From Alnus glutinosa (lineage: Eukaryota > Streptophyta > Magnoliopsida > Fagales > Betulaceae): a DNA stretch of 64,000 bases. This document shows positions 42,180 to 51,729 of the stretch, in pieces. The translations under genes and the position numbers were made by a program. The number at the start of each line of letters is the position of its first letter. Positions within the stretch are counted from its first letter, which is position 1. The stretch lies in NCBI RefSeq assembly GCF_958979055.1, contig NC_084896.1, positions 3,410,001 to 3,474,000 on the forward strand, given 5' to 3'. The notes under the pieces are model-generated. The model made no database searches and had not been told where the DNA came from. It saw only the letters and a program-made list of their open reading frames with translations.

Positions 42180-42330
42180 ACTCTATGTTATAATATTAAT
42201 TAAATGATTAATTTTATTATTTCCTCTCATCTTAAGCTTTTATAATAAGTGGTAATATAATATGGTATCAGAGTAAAGGCCCTGACTTAATACTCTATGA
42301 TGTGTAGTCTTCCATTATGGACTGCACTTT
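42180..42330 (+). mobile_element. Fossil LTR-retrotransposon fragment (mirror copy)
   Basis: TAAGCTTTTATAATAAGTGG is followed by ATGGTATCAGAG, an LTR-end-like phrase next to an initiator-tRNA-Met primer-like site. It is the mirror of 6045-6190. No coding part is present. Confidence 0.4.
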
Positions 42331-42799
42331 TTGTTCATGTCAATTAAGGGACCAAGCAAGGATTCCAATTCCCTTGTCAAATGGTAGACATCAAATTGGC
42401 ACTCTAGTCGCAGATAGCCAGCCTATGCACATGAGGTTGAAGATAATGTAATGCAATGGCAATCCAATTAAGTCCAATGTCCAAATATTAATGCATTAGC
42501 TCCTCTGCATTTTACAATCAAAGTCATTATGAAAGCTTGTATGACATTTCCGCCAAAGAGAACGATTTATATGTAAGAAAGAAAGGTATTGTATTTTATA
42601 TATTTGCATGGAGAGTTTACTACTAAACTTCATTGCAGAAAAATGCAAAATTTTACAATGAATAATGGAATAACCCAAATCTCTTAATTCAAAATTGAAG
42701 AGACAGAGTTTGGTCAATGGTGTCAAACAGTTCATGTTTAACAGACCACAATTTTCATGTCTGTCTCGATTGCGAGCCACTACCAGTGCCTAGAACTAA

Positions 42800-43540
42800 A
42801 AGATGCTTGTAGAATTGGAACTCCTCCTGGTCGGCTTCTCCAATGTGCACAGCATTGGCTGTAACGACCCACCCCCAATGACACAATACTGTCCGCTTTT
42901 GGCTCCCCATATCAGACTTCCTAGGAGGTCACCCATCCTGGGATTGCTCTCGCAGCGGCTCGCTTAACTGTGGAGTTCTGATAGGTTCATTGCCATCACG
43001 GCTTTAAAACGCGTTGTGTCATAAAGGGTGCATTTATACATATAAGCACATCCTCATTCCCAGGCGATGTGGGACGTCACAATCACCCCCTCTTTGGACC
43101 GAGCGTCCTCGCTGGCGACCCTCATGGGATCACCCCATTCTTGGCATCCCAGCGAGTGCCCGCCGGCAACTCTCTTGGGCTTGTGCACGCTCCCACCATC
43201 TCAGGCTGGGCAATGGCTCTGATACCATTTGTAACGACCCACCCCCAATAACACAATATTGTCCGCTTTTGGCTCCCCATATCAGACTTCCCAGGAGGTC
43301 ACCCATCCTGGGATTGCTCTCGCAGCGGCTCGCTTAACTGCGGAGTTCTGATAGGTTCATTGCCATCACGGCTTTAAAACGCGTTGTGTCATAAAGGGTG
43401 CATTTATACATATAAGCACATCCTCATTCCCAGGCGATGTGGGACGTCACATTGGCCTTCTGATAGATCATGACCTTGAGTCATCTGCACTCATTGGAGA
43501 ATGTGCTTAACCTGAATGATCCTGGGTGGACATTTCCTGC
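42800..43540 (-). pseudogene. Decayed SAUR relic behind B2, split by Cassandra
   Basis: Mirror of the relic at 5445-5580. The N-terminal piece (PGIIQVKHIL-like) lies at about 43495-43540. The KANAVHIGE-like piece continues on both sides of the Cassandra insertion (42860-43451). It was already decayed before the insertion. Confidence 0.6.
42860..43451 (-). mobile_element. Cassandra TRIM retrotransposon with 5S rRNA sequence in its LTRs
   Basis: 592 bp with a target duplication TTGGC (42855-42859 and 43452-43456). The two 222-bp LTRs (42860-43081 and 43230-43451) start TGTAACGACCC and end GACGTCACA. The minus strand of each LTR carries 5S rRNA-like sequence (AACTCCGCAGTTAAGCG, then AGGATGGGTGACCTCCTGGG), the hallmark of Cassandra. 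A TGGTATCAGAGCCA primer site (43214-43227) adjoins the 5' LTR (right side). The internal part is only 148 bp and non-coding, as is normal for this family. The LTRs differ at about 4 sites (about 1.8%), so the insertion is moderately young, of the order of a million years at commonly used rates. Confidence 0.93.
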
Positions 43541-43602
43541 TCTGCCCCTTCTGCCATAGAGAAGAAATGTGTCGAGTCTGATCAAGCTTAGTGCGCCCTG
43601 CA

Positions 43603-43884
43603 CTAAAATGCATTTAAGCGAGAAGTGAGAGTGATGAAGATGTCTTCCCTGCAGGGAATTGTGAGACCACCCATCGGATGATCAAACCCAAATTCTTCCT
43701 CAGCCTCGCTTAGCAATTCTTGAAAGGAAGGCTCATTCAGGTATGATATGGGTACCACAAATCGCTTCTTATGGTCCTCTCCAACATATACTGCAAAGTA
43801 GCCTTTCGGAACACTTTTAGCAAGACCAGAAACAGACCTGCAGACAATCCTCTTAGCGTGCATTATACCAGACAGAAGAGCCAT
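43603..43884 (-). CDS. SAUR: SAUR family protein, subfamily B (copy B2)
   Basis: 93 aa, [20 protein letters not shown]. It differs from B1 at 7 residues; here the Ala of SEAEEEFGF is the usual one. An in-frame upstream ATG (MIIETQ) exists six codons earlier, but the conserved MALL start is preferred because B1 has no equivalent. A 31-bp retro-insertion lies in the leader or upstream region. Confidence 0.94.
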   Translation of the reverse strand: MALLSGIMHAKRIVCRSVSGLAKSVPKGYFAVYVGEDHKKRFVVPISYLNEPSFQELLSEAEEEFGFDHPMGGLTIPCREDIFITLTSRLNAF

Positions 43885-43942
43885 TTGTGTTTCTATTATC
43901 ACTTTGGAAGAGGCTGTAGTTCACAAATGACTTGGGAGAAGG

Positions 43943-44003
43943 AAGGAAATATTTGTTTTTTTTTTGATAAGTAAAGAAAGGAAAGAAAAAGGAAATATTT
44001 GTT
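43943..44003 (-). mobile_element. Tiny 3'-end retro-insertion with 15-bp target duplication
   Basis: AAGGAAATATTTGTT occurs at 43943-43957 and 43989-44003, flanking 31 bp that on the minus strand reads TTTCCTTTCTTTACTTATC followed by an A tract. B1 has the single uninterrupted target. Poly(A) plus a long target duplication is the mark of a severely 5'-truncated LINE or SINE insertion. Confidence 0.6.
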
Positions 44004-44058
44004 ACAAGAGGATACTGAGGAAATGATCTGGCTGTGGAATATGTCTAAATCCTGTCTG

Positions 44059-44168
44059 TATTTATAGATGGAAGGTTGTCTAAGAAAATCTCTGAAATGT
44101 GTGTGAGTGGTGTGGAGGCAATCTGGTGGGAATTAGTCAGAAAAACAAGCACTCGAAGGATCACATGG
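44059..44168 (-). promoter_or_regulatory. Promoter of B2
   Basis: GGATCACATGG at 44158-44168 and TATTTATAG near 44059-44067. The retro-insertion lies between this TATA box and the ATG, probably in the transcribed leader. Confidence 0.6.
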
Positions 44169-44169
44169 T

Positions 44170-45449
44170 GATGTCCTCAAAATCATCATAGATAAATTGG
44201 TAGTGAATGAGACTGTATAGTTGGTGGAGGACATTATGACCAACCATCGTTTTCTTGGAGAACAAACAACAACGGACCCACTTGAAATCAAAGAGATATC
44301 TGATATGAACCAGGGAAAATTCCTGTGGACACAAATTGGATATGGAAGCCTTGGAAGGATATGCTTGAGACATGTAGGTCTTTTATTTTTGACAGAAATA
44401 TACTTCAGACTTTCTTCACCATGTTAGAATGACCATAAACCTTAGAAATGTAAAACTCAATATTACACTTCAAACTGTAAAAAATACAAAAAATCAGTGG
44501 ATATCTACAATTACAAACAAAACTTTGGAGGCAGAAGACAAGTGCATTCAATAACATGTCGTGGGCCAAAATCAGCAGCATTGGTTGCTTTAGTGCATTG
44601 GCCGCACGGGATACCCTTGAGAAGAGCATGCATTTTGTTGCTACAGTACTAAGACAAACCCCTGTGAAGAGCACAAGGAGTGTGTCCTACGGGTAGTCCC
44701 CATAGAAAGCCATTCAAACTACACAACCAAATTTCCATTGCGACTGGGGAAATTATTGTAAACATGATTCACTGACATCTCAAACTTGGAAGTGAAATGT
44801 TATTTCATATTCTATGGTACATCTCCTGTCCATCATCCATCATTTGTTCAAATCAACGATTACTAAGGGCTCTAACCATATTTCGACTTGTGATTAATTT
44901 ATAGGATCTGTAGGACCCACATGAAAATGAACTGAGATAGATGTAAGATATACCACAATATATGAAACAGAATATCTCTAAAATATATATCCAAACATTC
45001 TTAGAATCCAACTCGAGGCCCTCTGAGCATCTCAATATTCCAATGATCCATGCAACCGTGTCAGCATATGCGCTTGGCTTTCACTACACAATTTATCTCC
45101 AATGACCCAATATCAATTGGAAAATGCTTCCAATGCACAATTGACAACAAATTCAATAATATAGTGATGTTTAAGCTCTCCATTTAGATTTAGTTAGCTC
45201 TACGGACAGTATAAATCTTTCCGACTGCCTGAAGAAAAGAAAAAAGAAAAACAAATAATAATAAAAAAAAGACGGTTCATGCAAAAACAACTTAAGAAAG
45301 TGCTGCACATAACGATTTAATGATCAGAACAAAGGAATCTCTTTGATATAATTGCGTTGAAAGTATAAGAACTCAATTGTCATCACAAAAGCAATAAATT
45401 TACAATGCCTTATAAACCAATATATTTCATCTCTCATAAACCAATAAGC
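44170..45449. other. Distal B2 upstream, outer end of right arm
   Basis: Mirror of 3.74-4.8 kb up to about 45.09 kb, with a single copy of the 159-bp unit at about 44.53-44.71 kb. Beyond that it is AT-rich sequence with no recognised gene. Confidence 0.4.
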
Positions 45450-45695
45450 CATTTGTTGTACATGCGAGATCGATATAAGCTTCTCCACATGGAGTTTATG
45501 AGAGTATCCATAGGATTTTTGAAGCCGAGCAATTCTTCAGCCTGGAGATTAGGGGTGCTTCAAGTTTGACATCGGAACCAAGAAATGCCTTCTTTTGGTT
45601 TCTGGAATGTGAAAGAAAAGTGTCCTTTCAGTACATCTGGAGCCATCTGCAACCTAGAGCATCTGCTTAGCCTGAACAATCCCGGACAAAAGCAT
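45450..45695 (-). pseudogene. SAUR pseudogene
   Basis: Starts MLLSGIVQAKQML, then a stop. In shifted frames ERTLFFHIPETKRRHFLVPM and SNLKHP correspond to [24 protein letters not shown], and GFKNPMDTLINS corresponds to [12 protein letters not shown]. Several stops and frameshifts are present. It lies just outside the right arm and has no left-arm counterpart. Confidence 0.75.
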
Positions 45696-45780
45696 TCTGA
45701 TGACTATACTGTTCTTGAGACATCATCCATCCCATCTCTTCTGCCAAAAAGAGAGATGCATGCGCATGAATCCAACATTG

Positions 45781-45880
45781 TCACGCTGGTTCTAGTAAGA
45801 CGTCTTCTCCAAAGGGAATTCTGAGGCCACCCATTGGATGATTGAACCCAAATTCTACCCCAGCCTTACCAAGCAATTCA
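45781..45880 (-). pseudogene. SAUR C-terminal fragment fused to promoter DNA
   Basis: Reads [18 protein letters not shown] then LRIPFGEDVLLEPA and a stop. The catch is the missing N-terminal half: the ELL codons are followed directly by SAUR-type upstream DNA (CTTCTAACTTATCATCATGA), as in the deleted C copy at 31.0 kb. Cys of TIPC is changed to Phe. Confidence 0.75.
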
Positions 45881-46350
45881 TGGCTCTCTGTCTTCTAACT
45901 TATCATCATGAACTTAGCGGTGACAAAGACTTCATATCTGTTGGAAAACATCATGCCCATCCATTTCTAAGAGGACAAACAACAAGGAATCCCACTTGAA
46001 AAGAGAAACCCATTGTTGATTCACTTGGCCATTATTTATGGGAATAGGACACTTTTGAGAATAATATCTACGATCTAATTTAGTCTGTTGATGTGATTCA
46101 GATCTTAACAGTTAAATATTACTATACATAAAAAAGGGGAAAATAAATTTACCCTCCAAACTATCACCAATTTAGCACTTAGACCACCAAACTTAAAGTG
46201 TTTCAGGTGGCTAAAATTGTGACAAGTAGCATAACTATATTAAGAAATAATACATACAAAAAAACTCAATGACTACAGCCTGGGAGCCGAGAGCAAAGTG
46301 CAAAGAAGAGTTAATGGTCTATGTCTAATGGTATTCCTCTAGTTAGAAAT
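45881..46350. other. Spacer with degraded SAUR upstream and MITE-end-like sequence
   Basis: To about 46.0 kb it resembles distal SAUR upstream DNA. About 46140-46225 (TTACCCTCCAAACTATCACC) resembles MITE termini. No gene is visible. Confidence 0.35.
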
Positions 46351-46965
46351 TGCAAAGATTCGAATCATTAAATGAAAAATCTATGTATATTAATGAGAAG
46401 GTGTTGGTCAGTGTTTCAAAATGCTCTTTCCTATAAAGCGCCAACATGAGGTTTTCATCAACCATCAGTTGCAGAGAAAACCATCTTTTGGAGTGAAAAA
46501 GGTCATAGAGAGAAGCCAAGGCATGACTTTCTAGGGTATATGTTTCTTCATGTTCTCTCATCTTTCTAATTATTTTTTCTCCTTTTACAATTGTCTTGCT
46601 TCAATTAATACTTTCTCATAAATTGGGATTCAGAGACATCACCATTTTGCTTCTTTATATTCTTAGTCCTCTTTAAAGGGATGAAGCTAAATCTACAAGA
46701 AAATCGCACTCTCCGCAACAAAGGCACTCTAGAAGGTTACACATTACATGAGTCTATCCACTACATCTTTCTCCATTCTATCTCTCTTCATTCATGCATA
46801 CATATAAACTCGTCTGCCTATGTATATATGGGTGTTTGTGTGTATAAAGTTAGAAACGTGAGTACAATTTATGTGTCTCTGTTTTTTGCTTGTTCACATA
46901 AATGAGTAAAATGATGTTTGACGCATGTCACTCTAGATTTCATCATTCGTATTCTCTTACCAAAT

Positions 46966-47051
46966 ACTCCACCTAAAGACGCATGGTTATTGTTACCTAG
47001 AGTCTTGGACTCCACCTAAAGACACATGGTTATTGTTACCTAGAGTTGTAG
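46966..47051. repeat. 43-bp tandem duplication
   Basis: ACTCCACCTAAAGAC(G/A)CATGG and the following bases occur at 46966 and 47009. The matching minus-strand arm has one copy. Confidence 0.8.
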
Positions 47052-47203
47052 TTTTCATTTATTTAACAATTGCATTTTCAAAAAACAGTTCGAAATATTT
47101 TCTTGCTCCGACATTTCTAATCCAAAACTCTCCCTATCTCATGCACACATAATCCCTGGAACTCACTCTCTCTATCTCTCTCACTCTTAAACTCTTCCGC
47201 AAC

Positions 47204-47960
47204 ATGGTCCTAAACAACCCACGTAGTCGATTCCACTGCAGAAGCAGAAGAGTCAGACTACTCTGACTCTAAAAAATACTTATTTGAAGAAGCATATGTC
47301 AATTACGACAATGGCCTCGGAGAATACATGACCATATCATCTCCCTCTCTCTACCTCCGTTGAGAAAGAATCATCCTGACTTCGAAATCTAAGCCGAATT
47401 AGATAGTGATGACACCACTAAGTGCACTATGGAGAGCAGTAAAAACCAAGTCCCCAAAAAACCACTGTTTAAAGGTTTTACAGTAACGATGATGAAACCT
47501 CCATACTCAAGGCCTTTGCCGAGGACAAGCGTAAAAACCCAGTTTCAACACTTATCGATATGGCTAAATTTTATAACATATTCAAGCAATCATTTCATCA
47601 CAACATTACGAGTGTTCAACTTCCTGACAAAGTTAGAAGGTTGAAGAATTTTTTTTAATAATAATATTGCAAGAAAGAATGGATAACAGAGAGACAAAAA
47701 TCCTTCATTTTTGAGGTCCCACAAGGGAAATGATTTTCAATTGTCTAAGAAAATATGAGATGTTATTGCTAATGATACCGATAAAGCTTTTGATGCGTCA
47801 AACAATGTGGTTTGGACACACATACCAATTTAATAATTTATATTTTGATGTATTAAAAGATTTACAAGGCAGTATGGACTAAGCTTGAATCTATTGGAAG
47901 AGAAAGATAAAACAATGTTAGAAGAAAAGTGGAATGCTTAGAAATTTTCTGAATAGGCGA
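47204..47960 (+). pseudogene. GeBP/DUF573-like pseudogene, copy 1
   Basis: Fragments in different frames fit the plant GeBP (GLABROUS1 enhancer-binding protein) layout: an acidic N-terminal part, FKGFTV..DDETSILKAF, QLPDKVRRLKN, HKGNDFQLSKKIWDVIANDT, and C-terminal SLNLLEEKDKTMLEEKWNA. GeBP proteins are nuclear transcription regulators with a non-canonical leucine zipper at the C-terminus. Stops and frameshifts interrupt the gene throughout. Confidence 0.65.
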
Positions 47961-48010
47961 CTTTCAATATGAAGATTACATTGGACCAATGCAGCCTGCA
48001 CACTGAAGGT

Positions 48011-48786
48011 CACTCATTCATAAAATTTATAATCACTCCACTTTTTTTCTAACATTGATTTATCTTCCTCTTCTAATAGACTCAAGCTATAACATACTGG
48101 CTCGCAAATCTTCCAACCCATCAAAATACAAACTATTAAATGGTCTATAAATCCGGACCACACTGTTTGGCGTATGCAAAGTTTCATCACTATCATTAGC
48201 AATAGCACCTCATTTGTTCCTAGATAATTGAAATACACTGTCATTGTAGGACCTCAAAAAACGAAGATCTTTGTTCCACTGTTATCCAATCTTTCTTGCA
48301 ATATTATTATTAAAAACAATTCTTCAACCTTCTAACTTTATCAGCAATTGAACCCTCGTAACATTGTGATGAAATGATTACTTGAATACGTTGTAAAATT
48401 GAGTCATATCAATAAGTGTTAAAACTAGGTCTCTATGCTTGCCCTCGGCAAATTAAATAAGGCCTTGAGTATGGAGATTTCATCATCCTTACCGTAAACC
48501 CTTTCAAACAATGTTTTTTGGGACTGTTTTTACTACTCTCCCTTATGCGCATAGTGATGTCACCACTCTCGAATTCGGTCTGGGTTTCGGAGTCAGGATG
48601 ATATTTTTTCTCAACGGAGGCAAAGAGAAGAAGATAATATAACCACGTACTCTCTGAGACCATTGTTGTGATTGACCTTAGTTTCTTCAAATAAGTAATT
48701 TTCAAAGTTGTGAGTAGTCTGACTCTTATGCTTTGTACGTATGATCGATTTTATCATCTTCTTTTGCAATGGAATCGAACCGGCAT
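48011..48786 (-). pseudogene. GeBP/DUF573-like pseudogene, copy 2
   Basis: Tail to tail with copy 1. ESSKNSPKKHCLKGFTV matches ESSKNQVPKKPLFKGFTV of copy 1. The C-terminus YSLSLLEEEDKSMLEKKWSD followed by YKFYE is the best-preserved GeBP-like tail. The reading frame is broken several times. Confidence 0.65.
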
Positions 48787-48849
48787 GGGGTGTTGGAGGC
48801 AGTGATGCAGAGAAGTTTATGAGAGACAGAAAGTGAGTAGTAAAACTAA

Positions 48850-49198
48850 ATCATATCGACTGAAAATGAAATAGATCTATGAACTTGTTTCCAACATATT
48901 CCGTAAAAGCCTCAAGTATAGAAATTTTGTCATCCTCACTCCACACACTTTCCAGAAATGGTTTTTTGAAATGCTCACAACTCTACCCAGTGTGCTCAGT
49001 GGTGGCACCACTCTCGTACTCGGTATAGATTTTGAAGTCAAGATGATATTCCTTTTCAGCGAAGGAAAAGAGAGAAAGCAAAATGTGATCACGTACTCTT
49101 CATCTTCGAGGCCATCATTGTAATGGTAGTCGTAATCGACCTCTGCTTCAAGAAGGAATCTAGAAGGGAGTAAACTCGCATGGGGGGCTAGGGGCCAT
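48850..49198 (-). pseudogene. GeBP/DUF573-like pseudogene, copy 3 (N-terminal half)
   Basis: Contains FLESVWSEDDKISILEAFTE followed by YVGNK, the clearest match to the VWSEDDEI.IL start of the GeBP DNA-binding region, although upstream parts are in another frame. The C-terminal half is absent; copy 2 begins directly after it. Confidence 0.65.
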
Positions 49199-49199
49199 G

Positions 49200-50600
49200 T
49201 TCCAAAGGAGAGAGTGAGCTCCTAAGGATTATACGCGAGGCTCGTGAGGGTGAGACAGAAAGAGCGATAGATGTAATTAATAAGGAAAACTGAAAAATGG
49301 ACAACTTTGGAAATTGGAAACGTTCTAGTAAGAAAATATTTGGAAAAACTTGTTTGAAAAATGCAACTATTAAATAAATGAAATTTACAACTCTAGCTAC
49401 CAACAACCATGTGTCTTTAGGTTCAACGGGAGCATATATTACCTTATAAACATTATTTGGTAAAATGATACGAATGATGAATCTAGAATTGCCAGAGAAA
49501 AACATTATTTTTACTTCTTTGAACATATAGAAAACAAGAACACACACATAAATAGTTGACATATGTCTATAAGTTTACACACACAAAGATAAATGCACAC
49601 GCACAGACCAATTTATACACAAATAGTAATGTATATATGTATGTGTATATATATTTGTGGCGAAAGAGAGAGAGAGAGAGTATGAAGAAAGATACCAGTG
49701 TAATGCAAAGGCTATTGGAGTGCCTTTGCTGTGGAGGTATTCTTGCAAATTTAGCCTATCCCTTTGAAGAGGACAAAAATATTAAGATAAAAAGGAAACA
49801 AAACAGTAATGCCATCAAATCCCCCAATTATGAGAAGGTAATAAACAGTTGTAAAAATTGAAGCAAAACACATGAAAAGGAAAAATAATTAAAAAGCAAG
49901 AGAACATGAAGAAAACACATACCGCAAAAAGCCATGCCTTGACTTCTCTCTTTTCAACTCTCTCTCTCTCTCTCCCTCTCTCTCTCTCACTCCTTTTTCT
50001 AGCGCCTTTATAACCCAGAGGAAAATTTTGCTTCATGGTATTCACCTTTATTAAGCCTATGAATCATTTTAATTATTGTTGCCGCCAAATTAATTACCAT
50101 GTCCTTCGAACTTACTTAGCATTTCAACCACCATTTGAATTTAGAGAGAAGTATTATGGGAAAGGCCACTTAGAAACAAGGACTAAAACTATTTCATTAA
50201 TGTACATAGGTTTTGTCTAATGATTCAAATCTTTTCCATTCTTTTAGTTCCTACTATTAAATAGTATACTAACCTAAGGTATGTACAGGTTTTTTATCAT
50301 TATAAAATAGTTTAAAAAATCATTTTGTGGAAACATCTTCAGAAAGAAGAGTAAAAAATAAGAATAAAATAATGAAAAGTACTAAAAAATAAAATTAAAG
50401 TAAAGAAAGGTGTAAGATGAAAATAACTAGATCTCCCTTCAGTCATACGGTAATTTAAAATTGTGTTCGATTCAAATTCGCCAAAAACTTCTTCCATATC
50501 ATTATCATTGTCTAAAAAAATGTAGGTAGACAAAAACATTAAGCTTTATATTGTGAACTAAGAATGTTTTAAAAACAAATTAAGAAAACCAAATTTGCAA
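49200..50600. other. Distal part of the inverted-repeat arm, simple repeats
   Basis: Includes GA repeats (49667-49680) and CT repeats (about 49961-49990), a TATAAAG-like box (about 50010) and a possible first exon with a splice donor (GGCATGGC ... GCG/GTATGT, ATG at 49935 on the minus strand). No continuing coding exons were recognised. Confidence 0.4.
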
Positions 50601-50621
50601 AAGAAGAAACTAATTGCATAC

Positions 50622-51706
50622 TCAATATTGTTCCTCTGTTGCTTCCTTTATCTGTTTCCTGAGTGTACGAAGTTGTGCAAACAGATCCTCCTACACTAAT
50701 AGATGAGATTTTATGGGTACAATATAGAAGGAAATTAATAACATGAGGACAACGTCTAGTGCACATACTTACAACAACTAATGCATCTTTCTCCATCGCC
50801 GCATCTTTTAGAGCTTTTCTCAGTGATGGTATCTTGTTATGTTCCTGCAATTGATGGCAAAAGTAAAATAAGCTTAAGTTAAAAAAAATTGAACTAAGAA
50901 ATCTAAAACAATTTTGCATGACAAAAACTTTACATATAAAACCGAAGTTTGGGCAAAACAAGAAAAAATCTTAATATCAAAAAAAATTACAAGACATAGA
51001 AAAGGAAGACAGAAAAGGTTTTAAATCCATGAACATCTAGCTGGGTAGTCCATCATTTTTTCAGTTCTAATTAGGTTTCTTGTAAAAATTACTGTTATGG
51101 ATCACTCCCAGGGCTTTCCCAACCAAAAGAATGCTAAATAACTAGTGGTTGGAAAACATAAACTTTTAGCTCTTTTGCCAACAATTTGAAATGTGCTTAT
51201 CCACCAATAACAAATATAACTGACAATGCACAACAGGACATTAAACAACACACCCTTCTTGGCAAAAAAAAAAAAAGTACAGAATAAGAAGACCTTTGGA
51301 TTACCAACTCAGTCAAACTAGTCTGAAGCATGTCATTATCGGCGTCCCTTGTTTGACGTTGAAACAGAAAAAATAAAAAAATATATAATAACACTAATCA
51401 GTGTAATTGATCATAATTCATTACCAAAAAGCCCACTTAGTTGTACATCTTAAGCAAAACCAAAAATAAATAATATATATTTAAAGTGACAAACCACAGT
51501 TTACATATTCTGACTCTAATTTTGGTCCTCTAACAAATTGAATATGGGTGTACCAAAGCAGTTGACATATTTGCAGAGGATTCTGGAGTTTGATCACCAT
51601 TGTTGGCGTTGCCCGACTGGTTCTCCAGGGAAGGAACATCACCATCACCGCCTTCGTCTTTCAGCATCTGATGCCAATTGCGGCCCAAAAGACCCTCATT
51701 CACCAA
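50622..51706 (-). pseudogene. Coiled-coil protein gene, N-terminal exons (remnant)
   Basis: Spliced coding blocks are visible on the minus strand. 51554-51706 (GRNWHQMLKDEGGDGDVPSL..., donor GTAC) is acidic and polar. About 51305-51348 encodes DADNDMLQTSLTEL. 50773-50844 encodes EHNKIPSLRKALKDAAMEKD followed by ALVV with donor GTAAGT. 50622-50690 encodes EDLFAQLRTLRKQIKEATEE followed by QY, with acceptor TAG. The last two blocks have a heptad-like, charged coiled-coil character. The final exon then meets TGA directly before a GTATGC donor, plausibly a former CGA or AGA. No later exons are seen before the GeBP repeat, so I call it a truncated remnant. I do not recognise the protein. Confidence 0.5.
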
Positions 51707-51729
51707 CTAATTCACTGTGCTCTATAAAT

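Larger units (their letters stand above)
31400..45090 (-). repeat. Right arm of large inverted SAUR duplication
   Basis: Mirror of about 3.74-19.35 kb, with gene order A- F+ E- D- C- B-. It carries insertions that the left arm lacks: a 1011-bp MITE, a 69-bp tandem duplication, an AT-rich insert near 40.55 kb, a Cassandra TRIM and a 31-bp retro-insertion. It lacks the extra D-E unit. The outer end near 45.09 kb matches 3.74 kb. Confidence 0.85.
46350..50245. repeat. Old long inverted repeat with GeBP-like pseudogenes
   Basis: The plus-strand arm is about 46350-47962 and the minus-strand arm about 50245-48008, with a loop of about 45 bp. Matching landmarks are ATGTATATTAATGA / ATGTACATTAATGA (46.38 / 50.2 kb), AAGCCAAGGCATG / AAGTCAAGGCATG (46.51 / 49.94 kb), TCCTCTTTAAAGGGAT / TCCTCTTCAAAGGGAT, AAGACACATGGTTATTG / AAGACACATGGTTGTTG (47.02 / 49.42 kb), and the pseudogenes. 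Divergence is much higher than between the SAUR arms. The shared segment near 46.5 / 49.95 kb looks like a TATA box, a CT/GA-rich leader and a first exon. Confidence 0.7.

Noticed and set aside
43014-43337. 107-aa open frame in the Cassandra element
   Set aside because: Spans LTR and internal DNA on the strand opposite to the element; Cassandra is non-coding.
42900-43400. 5S rRNA-like sequence as a real 5S gene
   Set aside because: It lies in both LTRs of a Cassandra element with a target duplication; it is not part of a 5S array.
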